This document shows, piece by piece, positions 26,391-34,444 of a stretch of 64,000 nt of DNA; positions within the stretch are counted from its first letter, which is position 1, and each line of letters begins with the position of its first letter. The position numbers and the translations under genes were made by a program. Source of the stretch: Mesorhizobium sp. CU3 (GTDB lineage: Bacteria > Pseudomonadota > Alphaproteobacteria > Rhizobiales > Rhizobiaceae); contig NZ_VFWX01000012.1 of assembly GCF_006442965.1 (NCBI RefSeq), forward strand, positions 1-64,000, given 5' to 3'. The notes under the pieces are model-generated. The model saw only the letters and a program-made list of their open reading frames with translations, was not told the DNA's origin and did not search any database.

Positions 26391-26739
26391 AGTCGCAGAA
26401 TCTATCTTATGGAACTAAAAATATCGTAAGAAATCAATTAGTTAGCATTATAGCACCAAGCCCACTTGTCGCTCCACTGGTGAAGGTCCGCTTTTCAGGA
26501 CTCGGGCGAGACCGCTGAAAACGTACTGAGATGCCGAAAAGTTTGGGATCCTGTCGGGCGTACGAGATTTCTCGTGCAGGCACCCCTCCGGCCGTAGACG
26601 ATATGGGGACTTATGGGAGGCGGTTCAGACATTCTGTCGACTCCGGCGCGCTTTTCCGTATTGGCAATGGATGATCGCCATGAAATATGCTTCGGCCGGC
26701 GATCAGTGCGCGATCATCCTGTAAAAGAAGGGACTCTTT
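26391..26739 (+). other. Long leader upstream of the cold-shock gene
   Basis: 349 bases without a supported gene. The first ~60 are AT-rich (probable end-of-gene region); the rest is likely the promoter and untranslated leader of the cold-shock gene, which in many bacteria folds differently with temperature. AAGAAGGGA before the ATG is the ribosome site. No specific thermosensor fold can be proved by eye. Confidence 0.4.
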
Positions 26740-26949
26740 ATGGCTACCGGAACGGTAAAATGGTTCAATTCGCAGAAGGGTTTTGGTTTCATTCAGCCTG
26801 ATCAGGGCGGCCCCGATGTGTTCGTGCATATATCGGCCGTTGAGCGCTCCGGCTTGCGGGGCCTCAATGATGGTCAGAAGATCAGCTACGAGCTGGTTCA
26901 GGACAAACGTTCCGGAAAGACGTCAGCCGGTGAGTTGCGAACCATTTGA
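26740..26949 (+). CDS. Cold-shock protein, CspA family
   Basis: A 69-residue single cold-shock domain. Both RNA-binding motifs are present: RNP1 KGFGFIQ (about residues 13-19) and RNP2 VFVHISAVE (about 29-37). The opening MATGTVKWFNSQKGF is typical. It binds single-stranded RNA/DNA and acts as an RNA chaperone. Plasmid-borne Csp copies are common in Rhizobiales. It is monocistronic with a long leader; 308 bases with no recognisable feature (26950-27257) separate it from the MucR gene. Confidence 0.94.
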   Translation: MATGTVKWFNSQKGFGFIQPDQGGPDVFVHISAVERSGLRGLNDGQKISYELVQDKRSGKTSAGELRTI

Positions 26950-27257
26950 TGGTCGGTGGGTGACCGACTGGTAAGCAGCAGACAAGTCTGCGCTCTGCCG
27001 CCATCATCACCCGCCGCTCCGGCAAGACGTCTCGATATCTTCGGCGTAACCCGCAGTTCAGCCTGTCCGCCCCTTCCGATGTTTTGGCCGATGGTCCAAC
27101 AAGTTTCGCTTAGATAACCTGCCCTTCGGACACTTCATCGGCAGATATCCGGCGATGAACTTTAGGCAGCTGGAAGTATTTATCTCGACAATCGCTGAAA
27201 CTTCGGTACACGATGGCTGTGTCGGGCGGGTGCAGGTCTCAATTTAGGAGCGAATAC

Positions 27258-27707
27258 TTGAACGAAGAAAACGAAGCCGCGAGCGCCGATCTTGTTGGGC
27301 TGACGGCGGATATTGTCTCAGCTTACGTCAGCAAGAACGCGGTCCCCGTCGCCGGCCTGCCAGAACTCATCGCTTTGGTTCATTCATCCCTTTCGGGCGT
27401 CGGTCACCCGGTTGGGGTGGAGCAGCCGAAGCAGGAGCCGGCGGTCAATCCCAGGCGGTCGGTGACGCCGGACTACATCATCTGCCTGGAGGACGGAAAG
27501 AAGTTCAAATCGTTGAAGCGCCACCTCGGCGTGCACTACGGTTTGACGCCCGACGAGTACCGGGCCAAGTGGGGATTGAAATCGGACTATCCGATGGTGG
27601 CGCCGAACTGTGCGGCTCAGCGTTCGGCGCTCGCGAAGTCGAGCGGGCTCGGCCGAAAGTCTGCGGTGAAACCGGCGAAGGGCAACGGCAAAAAGCGTTC
27701 CCGGTGA
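27258..27707 (+). CDS. MucR/Ros family transcriptional regulator
   Basis: A 149-residue MucR/Ros-type repressor. The diagnostic core CLEDGKKFKSLKRHL followed by GVHYGLTPDEYRAKWGL contains the cysteine and histidines of the Ros zinc finger. TTG at 27258 is used because TAGGAG sits seven bases before it and the resulting N-terminus (NEENEAASADLVGLTADIVS) fits the family. MucR proteins bind AT-rich promoters as H-NS-like silencers and regulate exopolysaccharide, motility and horizontally acquired genes; this copy may silence plasmid cargo. It overlaps the next small gene (GTGA). Confidence 0.92.
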   Translation: MNEENEAASADLVGLTADIVSAYVSKNAVPVAGLPELIALVHSSLSGVGHPVGVEQPKQEPAVNPRRSVTPDYIICLEDGKKFKSLKRHLGVHYGLTPDEYRAKWGLKSDYPMVAPNCAAQRSALAKSSGLGRKSAVKPAKGNGKKRSR

Positions 27708-27886
27708 CCGCGGATCCTTGCCCGTTTTGCACAAGCTCCGATGTATGGCCATTCGTGACAGGCGAAGTCCGCGTGGTGATGAGATGCGATGATTGCGGCG
27801 CATCCGGCCCGGTCTGCATCGATGAATTGAACGCCGTGAGAAGCTGGAACCGCCGTCCCGCTACACCTGAGCAGGATTGGGACTGA
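27704..27886 (+). CDS. Lar-like zinc-ribbon protein
   Basis: A 60-residue protein starting at the GTG that overlaps the mucR stop by four bases. Two cysteine pairs (PCPFC near residue 6 and CDDCGASG near 29) and the ending AVRSWNRR match the Lar / zinc-ribbon family, whose founding member from the Rac prophage alleviates type I restriction. Coupling to mucR is certain from the overlap. An anti-restriction role would suit an invading plasmid but is inferred from family resemblance. Confidence 0.75.
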   Translation: MTADPCPFCTSSDVWPFVTGEVRVVMRCDDCGASGPVCIDELNAVRSWNRRPATPEQDWD

Positions 27887-27964
27887 GGCTCGAATATCCA
27901 GCCTCATCTTCGCCAAGGTCACAGAATACCCGACGGCCCGGGGCGCCGATAGGAGTGTTTTGTG

Positions 27965-28255
27965 ATGTTCAGAATTCTTGTCTGGGCTGGTGCCTTCGCG
28001 CTGGCCGTTTTTGTCGCCGCCCCGGCAAACGCGCAAGAGACTTTCCACGGCTACGATTGCACGGATGACTGCTCGGGACACGAGTCCGGCTACGATTGGG
28101 CGGCAAGGAACGATATCACCGATGAGCGAGATTGCGACGGGAATGGCCAGTCATTCAACGAAGGCTGCCAAGCGTACGTCGAAGACCAATCGGATGACGC
28201 AAATCGGAACAACCAATCCGGCGATGAGAACGACGACGAAGACAGCGACGAGTAG
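27965..28255 (+). CDS. Small secreted acidic protein
   Basis: A 96-residue protein with a clear signal peptide (FRILVWAGAFALAVFVAAPA, cleavage likely after NAQ). The mature part has cysteine pairs in YDCTDDCSGHESGY and RDCDGNGQSFNEGCQ, then a very acidic disordered tail. I recognise the HGYDCTDDCSGHE pattern from short hypothetical periplasmic proteins of Rhizobiales, without known function. ATG at 27965 with AGGAG at 27951-27955; GTG at 27962 is nearly equivalent. Confidence 0.7.
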   Translation: MFRILVWAGAFALAVFVAAPANAQETFHGYDCTDDCSGHESGYDWAARNDITDERDCDGNGQSFNEGCQAYVEDQSDDANRNNQSGDENDDEDSDE

Positions 28256-28269
28256 GAACTCGGGCGCCG

Positions 28270-28587
28270 CTACTCATCGCGCCAGACAACCCGCTTTTCC
28301 CAACGAATTTCGACCAGGCGACGATAGCGGATTGTGTGCGCCTGCTCGCCGGTAGGATGGAATAGCTGCGCGCTCATCCACTCCCGGCTCTTACACTGCT
28401 GGCAGCGCACCTTATCCCTCACCTCGTCGATCGTGACATTGCCGATCACCTCCCGCAATTCGAGTGGTTTGTAGTAGCGCGTTACGTTGCAGCGGGCGCA
28501 GCGGATGCCCGCCACTTGCCCAGCGTCATGTGCATGCGTCAGGGTCCAGGCGGCGCCGCGCGGCCATTTCTCCGGTTGCTCGGGCAT
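28270..28587 (-). CDS. Small protein with a Cys4 zinc-ribbon-like motif
   Basis: A 105-residue protein from the ATG at 28587. CARCNVTRYY and CQQCKSREW form a split C-x2-C...C-x2-C pair, most likely one zinc site, and ARCNVTRYYKPLEL is a pattern seen in short hypothetical proteins of Rhizobiales. The frame is open upstream but overlaps the divergent small gene. It converges with the secreted-protein gene 14 bases away. Function unknown. Confidence 0.6.
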   Translation of the reverse strand: MPEQPEKWPRGAAWTLTHAHDAGQVAGIRCARCNVTRYYKPLELREVIGNVTIDEVRDKVRCQQCKSREWMSAQLFHPTGEQAHTIRYRRLVEIRWEKRVVWRDE

Positions 28588-28666
28588 GCATTCGAGTTGA
28601 GAACATATTCCCATCCGGTCAAGGGGTCGCTTGACTCTTTCGTTCTCATTTTGTTCACTTTTGCCT

Positions 28667-28843
28667 GTGAGCGACGAAATCAGACTGCAGCAACCCGAAT
28701 ACGCCACACCGCCCGGCGTGCAGCACCACGTTTGCGAGCACGACGGCTGCGGCAAGGATGCTGGGTGGGGCTTTGCCAAGCCGAAGCAGGCGCCCCATTG
28801 GTTCTGTTTCGAGCACCGCGGCGAAGGCGAGAAATTCCTTTAG
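28667..28843 (+). CDS. Tiny Cys/His zinc-binding protein
   Basis: A 58-residue protein beginning at GTG 28667 (VSDEIRLQQPEYATPP). HVCEHDGCGKDAGWGF and HWFCFEHRGEGE supply a C-x4-C...C-x2-H arrangement typical of a small zinc finger. No strong ribosome site precedes it, and an ATG at 28631 is possible. It is followed after 12 bases by the next small gene. Function unknown. Confidence 0.55.
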   Translation: MSDEIRLQQPEYATPPGVQHHVCEHDGCGKDAGWGFAKPKQAPHWFCFEHRGEGEKFL

Positions 28844-28855
28844 GGAGCATGGCCG

Positions 28856-29149
28856 ATGTCCCGCCATCAATTCGTGCAGAAGCTCGAAAGCGCTGCCGAC
28901 CATATCGCAGACGCTTCGCGGGCCGATTTGCAAGTGATGCTCCGAAGGGCTGCGCTGCTGCTCAGAAACGTCGGTGGACTCGGTCTCGATCCGCAAACCG
29001 ATGAGGTGCTGAACGACTTGGCCGCCGAGATGGGTAAGGCTAAGTCGGATCTGGTGGAAGCGATCGTCGGCGAGTGGCTTGTGGCGAATGCCTATCTGCC
29101 GGTTCCGCACCAGTTGGACGACGACACCTTCGTGGGAGGCAACGCATGA
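28856..29149 (+). CDS. Small helical protein of unknown function
   Basis: A 97-residue helical protein. The central part EVLNDLAAEMGKAKSDLVEA has the rhythm of a ribbon-helix-helix second half, but the N-terminal strand is unclear, so no DNA-binding call is made. The stop overlaps the start of the next gene (ATGA), so the two are translationally coupled. AGGGAG precedes the ATG. Confidence 0.5.
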   Translation: MSRHQFVQKLESAADHIADASRADLQVMLRRAALLLRNVGGLGLDPQTDEVLNDLAAEMGKAKSDLVEAIVGEWLVANAYLPVPHQLDDDTFVGGNA

Positions 29150-29391
29150 TCAACGCACCAAGGCACGCCAGCAAGTACTCTGATCGGGAGATCGACTGTC
29201 AGGAAGCCATGGAGCCGGGCTTTCAAGCGATCGTGGACTGCATGCTCGAGGCCGGCTGGAACCGCGGTGAGGTCATGCGGTCGCTTCGCCGGCTCGTCGT
29301 GGCGGACAACATGACCCAAAAGGAAAACGCCAGGGTCGAGACCGAACTGGCAATTGCGTGGGCGATGCAGCGGACTGGAAAGACGTTCTAG
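29146..29391 (+). CDS. Small protein of unknown function, coupled to the preceding gene
   Basis: An 81-residue protein (MINAPRHASKYSDREIDCQEAMEP...). Helical, with FQAIVDCMLEAGWNRGEVMRS and ELAIAWAMQRTGKTF, a pattern I have seen in short Rhizobiales proteins of unknown function. It overlaps the previous gene by four bases. Nothing recognisable lies between its stop and the convergent DNA-ligase gene (157 bases). Confidence 0.55.
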   Translation: MINAPRHASKYSDREIDCQEAMEPGFQAIVDCMLEAGWNRGEVMRSLRRLVVADNMTQKENARVETELAIAWAMQRTGKTF

Positions 29392-29548
29392 CGCCGAGCC
29401 TGGCGGCGTGCGATTGCGCTTCAGTGCACTTGACGCACATCGGCAACCAGATCCGCAGCAGAACAGACGATCGGGCTGGTTTCGACAGCGCGCGTGAAAA
29501 GCGGATGTCTATCCGAAAGGCCAATCGCGAGTTCGAATAGCCGCATCT

Positions 29549-30427
29549 CTAGCCGACGTCTCTGAAGTCCCTAAGCGAGGCGTGGCGAAGCTTTTCCTCG
29601 CCCTTCAGGAACTTCACACGACCGACCAGACCTGCCTTCAGCCACTCGGCCTTTTCCTTCGCCAACCCTTTCGGCGCAGGAGCGCCGGCCTTTTTCTGCG
29701 CAAGGTCCCATAGAGCCTGCCGTTTGTCCGCTTTGAACGTGACGATCGCGCCGCCCATATAGCGGCCCTGATCCGACATCAGCACCATCGCCGGCTTGCC
29801 GCTCTCTCGCTTCACGCCAATAATGTCCATTTCCTTCTCGACGTAGCACTTGATCTTCCGCCAGTTCATCGTCGAGCCGCTGCGGTAGACGCTATCCAAC
29901 CGCTTCGACACGATGCCTTCCAAGCCGGCTTCGCATGCGAGGTGGTAGACGGCGTCGCCAGCGCCAGGCAGCGCCTCGCTGAATTGGATATGGCCGCCGG
30001 TGGGGATCAACGCCTGCAGCACCTCGCGACGGTCCTTCAAGGCCATGTCGCGCAGATCGTGACCGTTGAGGTACAGGAGATCGAATGCGACCAGATAGAG
30101 GTCCTGCGGTCGGCTGGTAATGGCCGAACGCAGCGCGTGGAAGTCCGACAACCCGGCTTCGTTGGTTACGATCGTTTCGCCTTCGATGATGAAGCTTTCC
30201 GCGTCGAGCGCCGCGGCTTCGTCCGCAAGCGTCCGATATTTGGTCGTCCAGTCGAAACCGTTCTTGGTGAAGAACCGGATGCCGTCGGCGTCCTTGATCA
30301 CCTGGGTGCGATAGCCGTCGAACTTGACCTCGTGGGTCCACTCCTCGCCCTTGGGCGGCTGCTCGACCAGCTCGGGCTCCATTGGACGGATGAAGGGTAG
30401 CCGGGCGCCGCCGGCAGGCTTACGCAT
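29549..30427 (-). CDS. ATP-dependent DNA ligase (LigD/LigC-like)
   Basis: A 292-residue ATP-dependent ligase. The adenylated lysine is in motif I EVKFDGYR (near residue 34); motif III FDLLYLNG, motif IV GLEGIVSKR and motif V WRKIKCYVEKE are all present, followed by an OB-fold. It lacks the polymerase and phosphoesterase domains of full LigD, and no ku gene is nearby. The ATG at 30427 is chosen over a TTG at 30460. Stand-alone ligases like this are common on rhizobial plasmids and may repair nicks or breaks, with DUF3606 encoded divergently next door. Confidence 0.9.
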   Translation of the reverse strand: MRKPAGGARLPFIRPMEPELVEQPPKGEEWTHEVKFDGYRTQVIKDADGIRFFTKNGFDWTTKYRTLADEAAALDAESFIIEGETIVTNEAGLSDFHALRSAITSRPQDLYLVAFDLLYLNGHDLRDMALKDRREVLQALIPTGGHIQFSEALPGAGDAVYHLACEAGLEGIVSKRLDSVYRSGSTMNWRKIKCYVEKEMDIIGVKRESGKPAMVLMSDQGRYMGGAIVTFKADKRQALWDLAQKKAGAPAPKGLAKEKAEWLKAGLVGRVKFLKGEEKLRHASLRDFRDVG

Positions 30428-30558
30428 CGAAAACCCACGCGAAACTAGAATTTGATTCAATATCGCACAGACGCAAGTGTTCCGTTAGCGCCTACTAAAG
30501 AAGCAGGGAACGTGCCCGGCCCGCTGCGGTTGTTTCTCGACCAGGAGGAGGAACGGCA

Positions 30559-30744
30559 ATGGCAGACGACAGGACGAAACGCGATTTCCGAGACCGCGAC
30601 CGCGTCTCGGCAGATGAAGATTACGAGGTCCGCTACTTCGCCAAACAGCACCGGATCACGCCAGAGCAAGTTCGAGAACTGATCGGCCATCACGGGAACG
30701 ACCGGAAGACCTTGGAGCGCGAAGCGAGAAAGTTGCGGGGGTGA
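30559..30744 (+). CDS. DUF3606 family small protein
   Basis: A 61-residue DUF3606 protein: DRDRVSADEDYEVRYFAKQH, then ITPEQVRELIGHHGNDRKTLEREA, a helical unit of the family, unknown function, often encoded near DNA-repair genes in Rhizobiales. GGAGGA lies before the ATG. Its stop overlaps the GTG of the following, apparently frameshifted, zinc-ribbon gene. Divergent from the ligase with a ~130-base shared promoter region. Confidence 0.85.
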   Translation: MADDRTKRDFRDRDRVSADEDYEVRYFAKQHRITPEQVRELIGHHGNDRKTLEREARKLRG

Positions 30745-30922
30745 CGAAGCTTTCGACCTTGGCCCGCCCATCGTCGGGCGAAGACATGGCGGCGACTCTC
30801 CCCGGGAACAGGATCACTTCTACGACTGCAGGAAATGCGGTCAATCGGTCGACCGGCGCGATCTCCGGCAAGTCATTTGGCATGGACAGTCGGACCACGA
30901 GGCACTTGAACTGGATAGCTGA
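30741..30922 (+). pseudogene. Frameshifted small zinc-ribbon gene
   Basis: A GTG at 30741 overlaps the DUF3606 stop (GTGA) and would start VTK. That frame then becomes nondescript. One frame over, the sequence FDLGPPIVG... and FYDCRKCGQSVDRRDLRQVI runs to a stop at 30920-30922 and matches a short zinc-ribbon protein type seen in rhizobia. The coding frame has no start of its own, so one base is probably missing near 30748-30752. Product would be about 60 residues if repaired. Confidence 0.55.
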
Positions 30923-31000
30923 TCACAAATCGTTTCAGGGACGCGGAACAAATCTCGCGCACGAAAGTTAGCAAGCGCTGCTACTTCGGGGACTTACGCG

Positions 31001-31282
31001 ATGCTCCTTGCCTTGGACGATGCGATCTCGACGGCTGTGCTGGCCGGCAGAGGCGCAAACGCGGACGTCTTCGGGGTGATCGACCTTACCAGCAAGCTTG
31101 AAACACGAATTGGTGCCATCAGCTTAGGACACGCGATCCAGTTCGTCGCCAATGCGTCGGTGCTTGGATACGACGTTCGGGGCGCGATCGTTCTCTACGG
31201 GTTGCCAGGAACGCCAAGCCTGAGGAAATGGGACTGCGACCGATTGTGGGCGCAATATGGTGGCGCGCTGATCCAGCCATAG
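31001..31282 (+). CDS. Hypothetical protein
   Basis: A 93-residue frame with protein-like composition (LLALDDAISTAVLAGRGANA, then GVIDLTSKLETRIGAISLG). No family recognised. A weak GGGGA lies before the ATG. It is flanked by the broken zinc-ribbon gene and the exported nuclease. It could be a real small gene; confidence is limited. Confidence 0.4.
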   Translation: MLLALDDAISTAVLAGRGANADVFGVIDLTSKLETRIGAISLGHAIQFVANASVLGYDVRGAIVLYGLPGTPSLRKWDCDRLWAQYGGALIQP

Positions 31283-31412
31283 CACGAACCATCCCTTAGC
31301 GACTTGCCATGCTCTCCGAGTGAATTTGCAGTCCCGCGCAATATAGTCTCCGTATAGAGCGCAGCTGGACTTCGATCCTATTTCAGAGCATCCTTCCGGG
31401 CAGGGGGAGAGC

Positions 31413-32249
31413 TTGGACAAGTCTCGCCACGACAATCGATCTGATCAATGGCGCAAGCGCACCGGCGCGCGGCGCTCGCGCACCCTGAGGTGGGTGAGCG
31501 TGCCCCGACGCCTGATCTTCGTAACGGCCGCCGCGGCCGGCGCGCTGGCCGCACAAGTCGCCATGAGGCACGCCGACAGCTTGCGGGAAGTCAATCTGCA
31601 GACCTTGATCGGACTGAAGCAGCCGAACCCGATCACCGGCGTAGCGTCTGTCATCGACGGCGACACGATCGAAGTTCACGGCCAGCGGATCCGCTTCAAC
31701 GGCATCGACGCCCCGGAGAGCAAGCAGTACTGCGACGATGCCAAAGGCTACGAATATCCCCGCGGCCGGCGATCGGCGGAAGCGCTCGATAGCTTCCTGG
31801 CCGCCTCGAGGCCGGTGCAGTGCAGGTTCGTGGCTTGGGACCGCTATCACCGCTTCGTCGGCGACTGCCGGCGCGCCGATGGCGCCAGCGTGGCGGCGTG
31901 GATGGTCGAGCACGGTCAGGCGCTCGATTGGCCCCGCTACAGCCACGGCGCGTATGCGGCGCTGCAAACGACGGCAGAGACGGCGAAGGTCGGCCTATGG
32001 GTTGGCAACTTCCAAGCGCCTTGGGATTGGCGCGCGTCGCATGCCGACGGCGCGGCGCCGACGAGCCAGCCGCTCGGCATCGTCAATAGCCACAAGCTGG
32101 TCGCGCAGAGCGGCTATTCATGCGAGCCGCGGCGGTACTGCTCGCAGATCGGTTCGTGCGATGACGCCCAATGGTATCTCCACAACTGCTCGTGGGGTCG
32201 GAAGCTGGATCGGGACGGCGACGGGGTCGCGTGCGAAACACTGTGTTGA
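31413..32249 (+). CDS. Membrane-anchored or secreted thermonuclease with Excalibur-like tail
   Basis: A 278-residue protein from TTG 31413 (GGGGGAGA just upstream). One hydrophobic segment near residues 32-48 (LIFVTAAAAGALAAQVAM) acts as signal or anchor. Residues ~70-210 are a staphylococcal-nuclease (SNase) domain: SVIDGDTIEVHGQRIRFNG, DAPES, and the RYHRFVGD strand carry the usual Asp/Arg/Glu active-site positions. The last ~45 residues contain CDDAQWYLHNC and DRDGDGVAC, an Excalibur-type calcium-binding motif. Extracytoplasmic degradation of DNA/RNA is expected; it could also act at the mating interface next to virB11, but that is speculation. Confidence 0.87.
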   Translation: MDKSRHDNRSDQWRKRTGARRSRTLRWVSVPRRLIFVTAAAAGALAAQVAMRHADSLREVNLQTLIGLKQPNPITGVASVIDGDTIEVHGQRIRFNGIDAPESKQYCDDAKGYEYPRGRRSAEALDSFLAASRPVQCRFVAWDRYHRFVGDCRRADGASVAAWMVEHGQALDWPRYSHGAYAALQTTAETAKVGLWVGNFQAPWDWRASHADGAAPTSQPLGIVNSHKLVAQSGYSCEPRRYCSQIGSCDDAQWYLHNCSWGRKLDRDGDGVACETLC

Positions 32250-32266
32250 ACTAACAGGCAGCCGGG

Positions 32267-33253
32267 TCATATCGTCTGTATTTCAGTCACACGGAACCGT
32301 TCGCCGACACGCTTGCACTGGACGATAATGTCGATGGATACCCTGAGAAGGCTGCGGATGTCGTCGTGCTCAAGGTTGCGGCCGCCCTCGGATTCCTTGA
32401 TTAACAGAGCCAATTGCTCGAAGGCCAGCGTCGCCGAGTGAGCATGCACGGTTGTGATCGACCCCGGGTGGCCGGAGTTCACGTTTCGGATGTAATAGAA
32501 CGCGCTCCCGTCGCGGAGCTCCTGAAGCAGGATTCGATCCGGGCGCATACGAAGGCACGCTTCCAGCAGCTCTTTCGGCCCGGCTAATGACAGCCCCTGC
32601 CCTCCTTTGGAATAGAAGAGGCGGACGTGGTTATGCTGCGGGATGACGAGTTCAGGTGTGTCCTCGATGGAGATAATGCGCTCCTGCGCGGGAATGTGCC
32701 GGATCAGCGCTTTTGACAGAGTCGTCTTCGCCGATCCCGTCGCCCCCGAGATCACGATGTTTTTCCTCGCAATCACCGCCTCGCGCAGGAAATCCTTGTA
32801 GCAGCCCGCGTCATAAAGGGCTTTCAGCTTCTCGTCACTTTCGGCGTCTCCGTGTCCGGTGGCCTTGACTTCGCTGAAGAACCCACTTCCCTCCAGATCA
32901 TCGAGGGTAAGGTTCAATGACGAGGGTTTGCGGATTGTGAGGCTCACCGTCTCCGTCGTTGTCGCGGGCGGGATGACGATCTGAATGCGCTCATCGCCTG
33001 GAAGTGTCGCCGAGAGGATTGGTCGCCTCTCGTCAATCGACTGGTTGGAGAAAGTCGCCACTGCGCGGGCAAGACGCATCAGCTTCTCGAAGGTCAGTTC
33101 CGGCATGTCATGGGTGCGCCAGCCATTGGTGCCTTCCGTCAGCATCTGACCAGGCCGGTTCACGATCACTTCGTATAGAGACCCATTGGCCAGGAATGGC
33201 GCCAATGGTGAGAGGAGCTCGCGAACGACTGCAGCGTCAGTTCCCTCGACCAT
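32267..33253 (-). CDS. virB11: VirB11 traffic ATPase
   Basis: A 328-residue hexameric secretion ATPase, last gene of the virB operon. Walker A is ISGATGSAKTTLSK, slightly unusual in having Ala-Lys rather than Gly-Lys; the Asp box LQELRDGSAFYYI and the histidine box GHPGSITTVHAHSA are both intact. It works at the inner membrane with VirB4 to power pilus assembly and substrate transfer. Ten bases separate it from virB10. Confidence 0.93.
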   Translation of the reverse strand: MVEGTDAAVVRELLSPLAPFLANGSLYEVIVNRPGQMLTEGTNGWRTHDMPELTFEKLMRLARAVATFSNQSIDERRPILSATLPGDERIQIVIPPATTTETVSLTIRKPSSLNLTLDDLEGSGFFSEVKATGHGDAESDEKLKALYDAGCYKDFLREAVIARKNIVISGATGSAKTTLSKALIRHIPAQERIISIEDTPELVIPQHNHVRLFYSKGGQGLSLAGPKELLEACLRMRPDRILLQELRDGSAFYYIRNVNSGHPGSITTVHAHSATLAFEQLALLIKESEGGRNLEHDDIRSLLRVSIDIIVQCKRVGERFRVTEIQTI

Positions 33254-33262
33254 TATCCCGCG

Positions 33263-34435
33263 CTACTTGGTTATGACCGTCGACGGCGGGCTGAAATCGC
33301 CCAGCACGGCGCGATCGAAGATGCGGTTCCTGGGCTCCGTCACGCGGAGCCGATAGACATTGGAAAAGTCGAGATCGCGCGCCACGAAAATCGAGACGAG
33401 TTCGCCCTGGTGCTTGTTGAGTGTCGGTGGAATGTTGATCGACTGCTCGACGGCAATGGCCGCGGCCTGCTGGCCTGCGCTCGTCGTATCTTGTGCATCG
33501 ACACCGCTGTCTTGCAGCCGGCTGCTGGCGTAGCTGGTCGCATCACCGACGACGGAAAGAAGCAGTGCGCTGCCGAATCGCTCCCACCAATGGGTGTCGA
33601 CGTAGCCGTCGACGCCGGCGCGGCCGAGGGCGTCCGTCGCAGGCGATGCGAGCGTGACGATCACGCCCTTCGGCGTCTTTGCGCGGTTCCAGAGCACGAA
33701 GAGACGCTTCTGCCCGCGCTGAAGGCCGCCACGGTATTCGCCGACGACCTGGGTTCCCTTCTCCATCAGCACGACCCTGCCATTGTCGGAGAGGACGTCG
33801 CGGTTGATCACACAGCTTGCGAAGCCAGGCTGATCCGACGCCATGGCGGTCTCCAGGACGCAAGGCATCGAGGTTCCCATGGCGACGATGTAATTGCGGT
33901 TGCCGAGTGTGCCGGCGCGCGAGCCCTCAAGCCGGGTCGGCCGCAGCAGGCCATCAAACCGCTGTTGATCGGCATTGGCCGCGTTCTGTCCTATCATGTT
34001 TCCGTCGAGCGGCAGGTAGTCGCCCTCTGTCGATGTCGCAGAGCCGCCGGTATCCCGGCTCGATCCCGCATCCTTCTGTCCACCGCCGTAGGCCATGACG
34101 GGCGCGCGGCGCGCCGAGTCGAGCAGCGGATCTTCTTCCTTGGCCTGCTCGGTCACAACAGGGGTCGGTAGTTTCACTTCCGGGCGGGCTACGACCGGTT
34201 CCACTTGCTCCTTAGCCGGCTCGAAACTCGTCGTCTGGCGAATGACCACCCGCTCAGGCTTTGTCTTGTCCGACGGCGACTTTTCGCCGCTCATGGACCA
34301 CAAGGCGAAGGCAACAAAGGCGACCACCGCCAGCGCCACGGCGCCTCGCTTCAGGGTGGGATTGTTGTCGATCCGCCTGGCCGCGATGGTTTCGGCCCGC
34401 TCGCCCGGAATCCGGCCTTCGTTTTCCTGTGTCAT
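33263..34435 (-). CDS. virB10: VirB10/TrbI core-complex protein
   Basis: A 390-residue protein with a short cytoplasmic N-terminus, one transmembrane helix (about residues 32-48), a proline/charged linker and a C-terminal periplasmic barrel. GTLGNRNYIVAMGTSMPCVLE and VALMEKGTQVVGEYRGG-type segments (residues ~175-255) are the classic VirB10 domain. It spans both membranes and senses ATP use by VirB4/VirB11/TraG. Encoded between virB9 and virB11. Confidence 0.93.
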   Translation of the reverse strand: MTQENEGRIPGERAETIAARRIDNNPTLKRGAVALAVVAFVAFALWSMSGEKSPSDKTKPERVVIRQTTSFEPAKEQVEPVVARPEVKLPTPVVTEQAKEEDPLLDSARRAPVMAYGGGQKDAGSSRDTGGSATSTEGDYLPLDGNMIGQNAANADQQRFDGLLRPTRLEGSRAGTLGNRNYIVAMGTSMPCVLETAMASDQPGFASCVINRDVLSDNGRVVLMEKGTQVVGEYRGGLQRGQKRLFVLWNRAKTPKGVIVTLASPATDALGRAGVDGYVDTHWWERFGSALLLSVVGDATSYASSRLQDSGVDAQDTTSAGQQAAAIAVEQSINIPPTLNKHQGELVSIFVARDLDFSNVYRLRVTEPRNRIFDRAVLGDFSPPSTVITK

Positions 34436-34444
34436 GACCGTCTC

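Noticed and set aside
26613..26801. 62-residue frame overlapping the cold-shock gene
   Set aside because: Out-of-frame shadow of the leader and the csp coding sequence.
29549..30427. Calling the ligase a full LigD NHEJ system
   Set aside because: Only the ligase domain is present and no ku gene is nearby.
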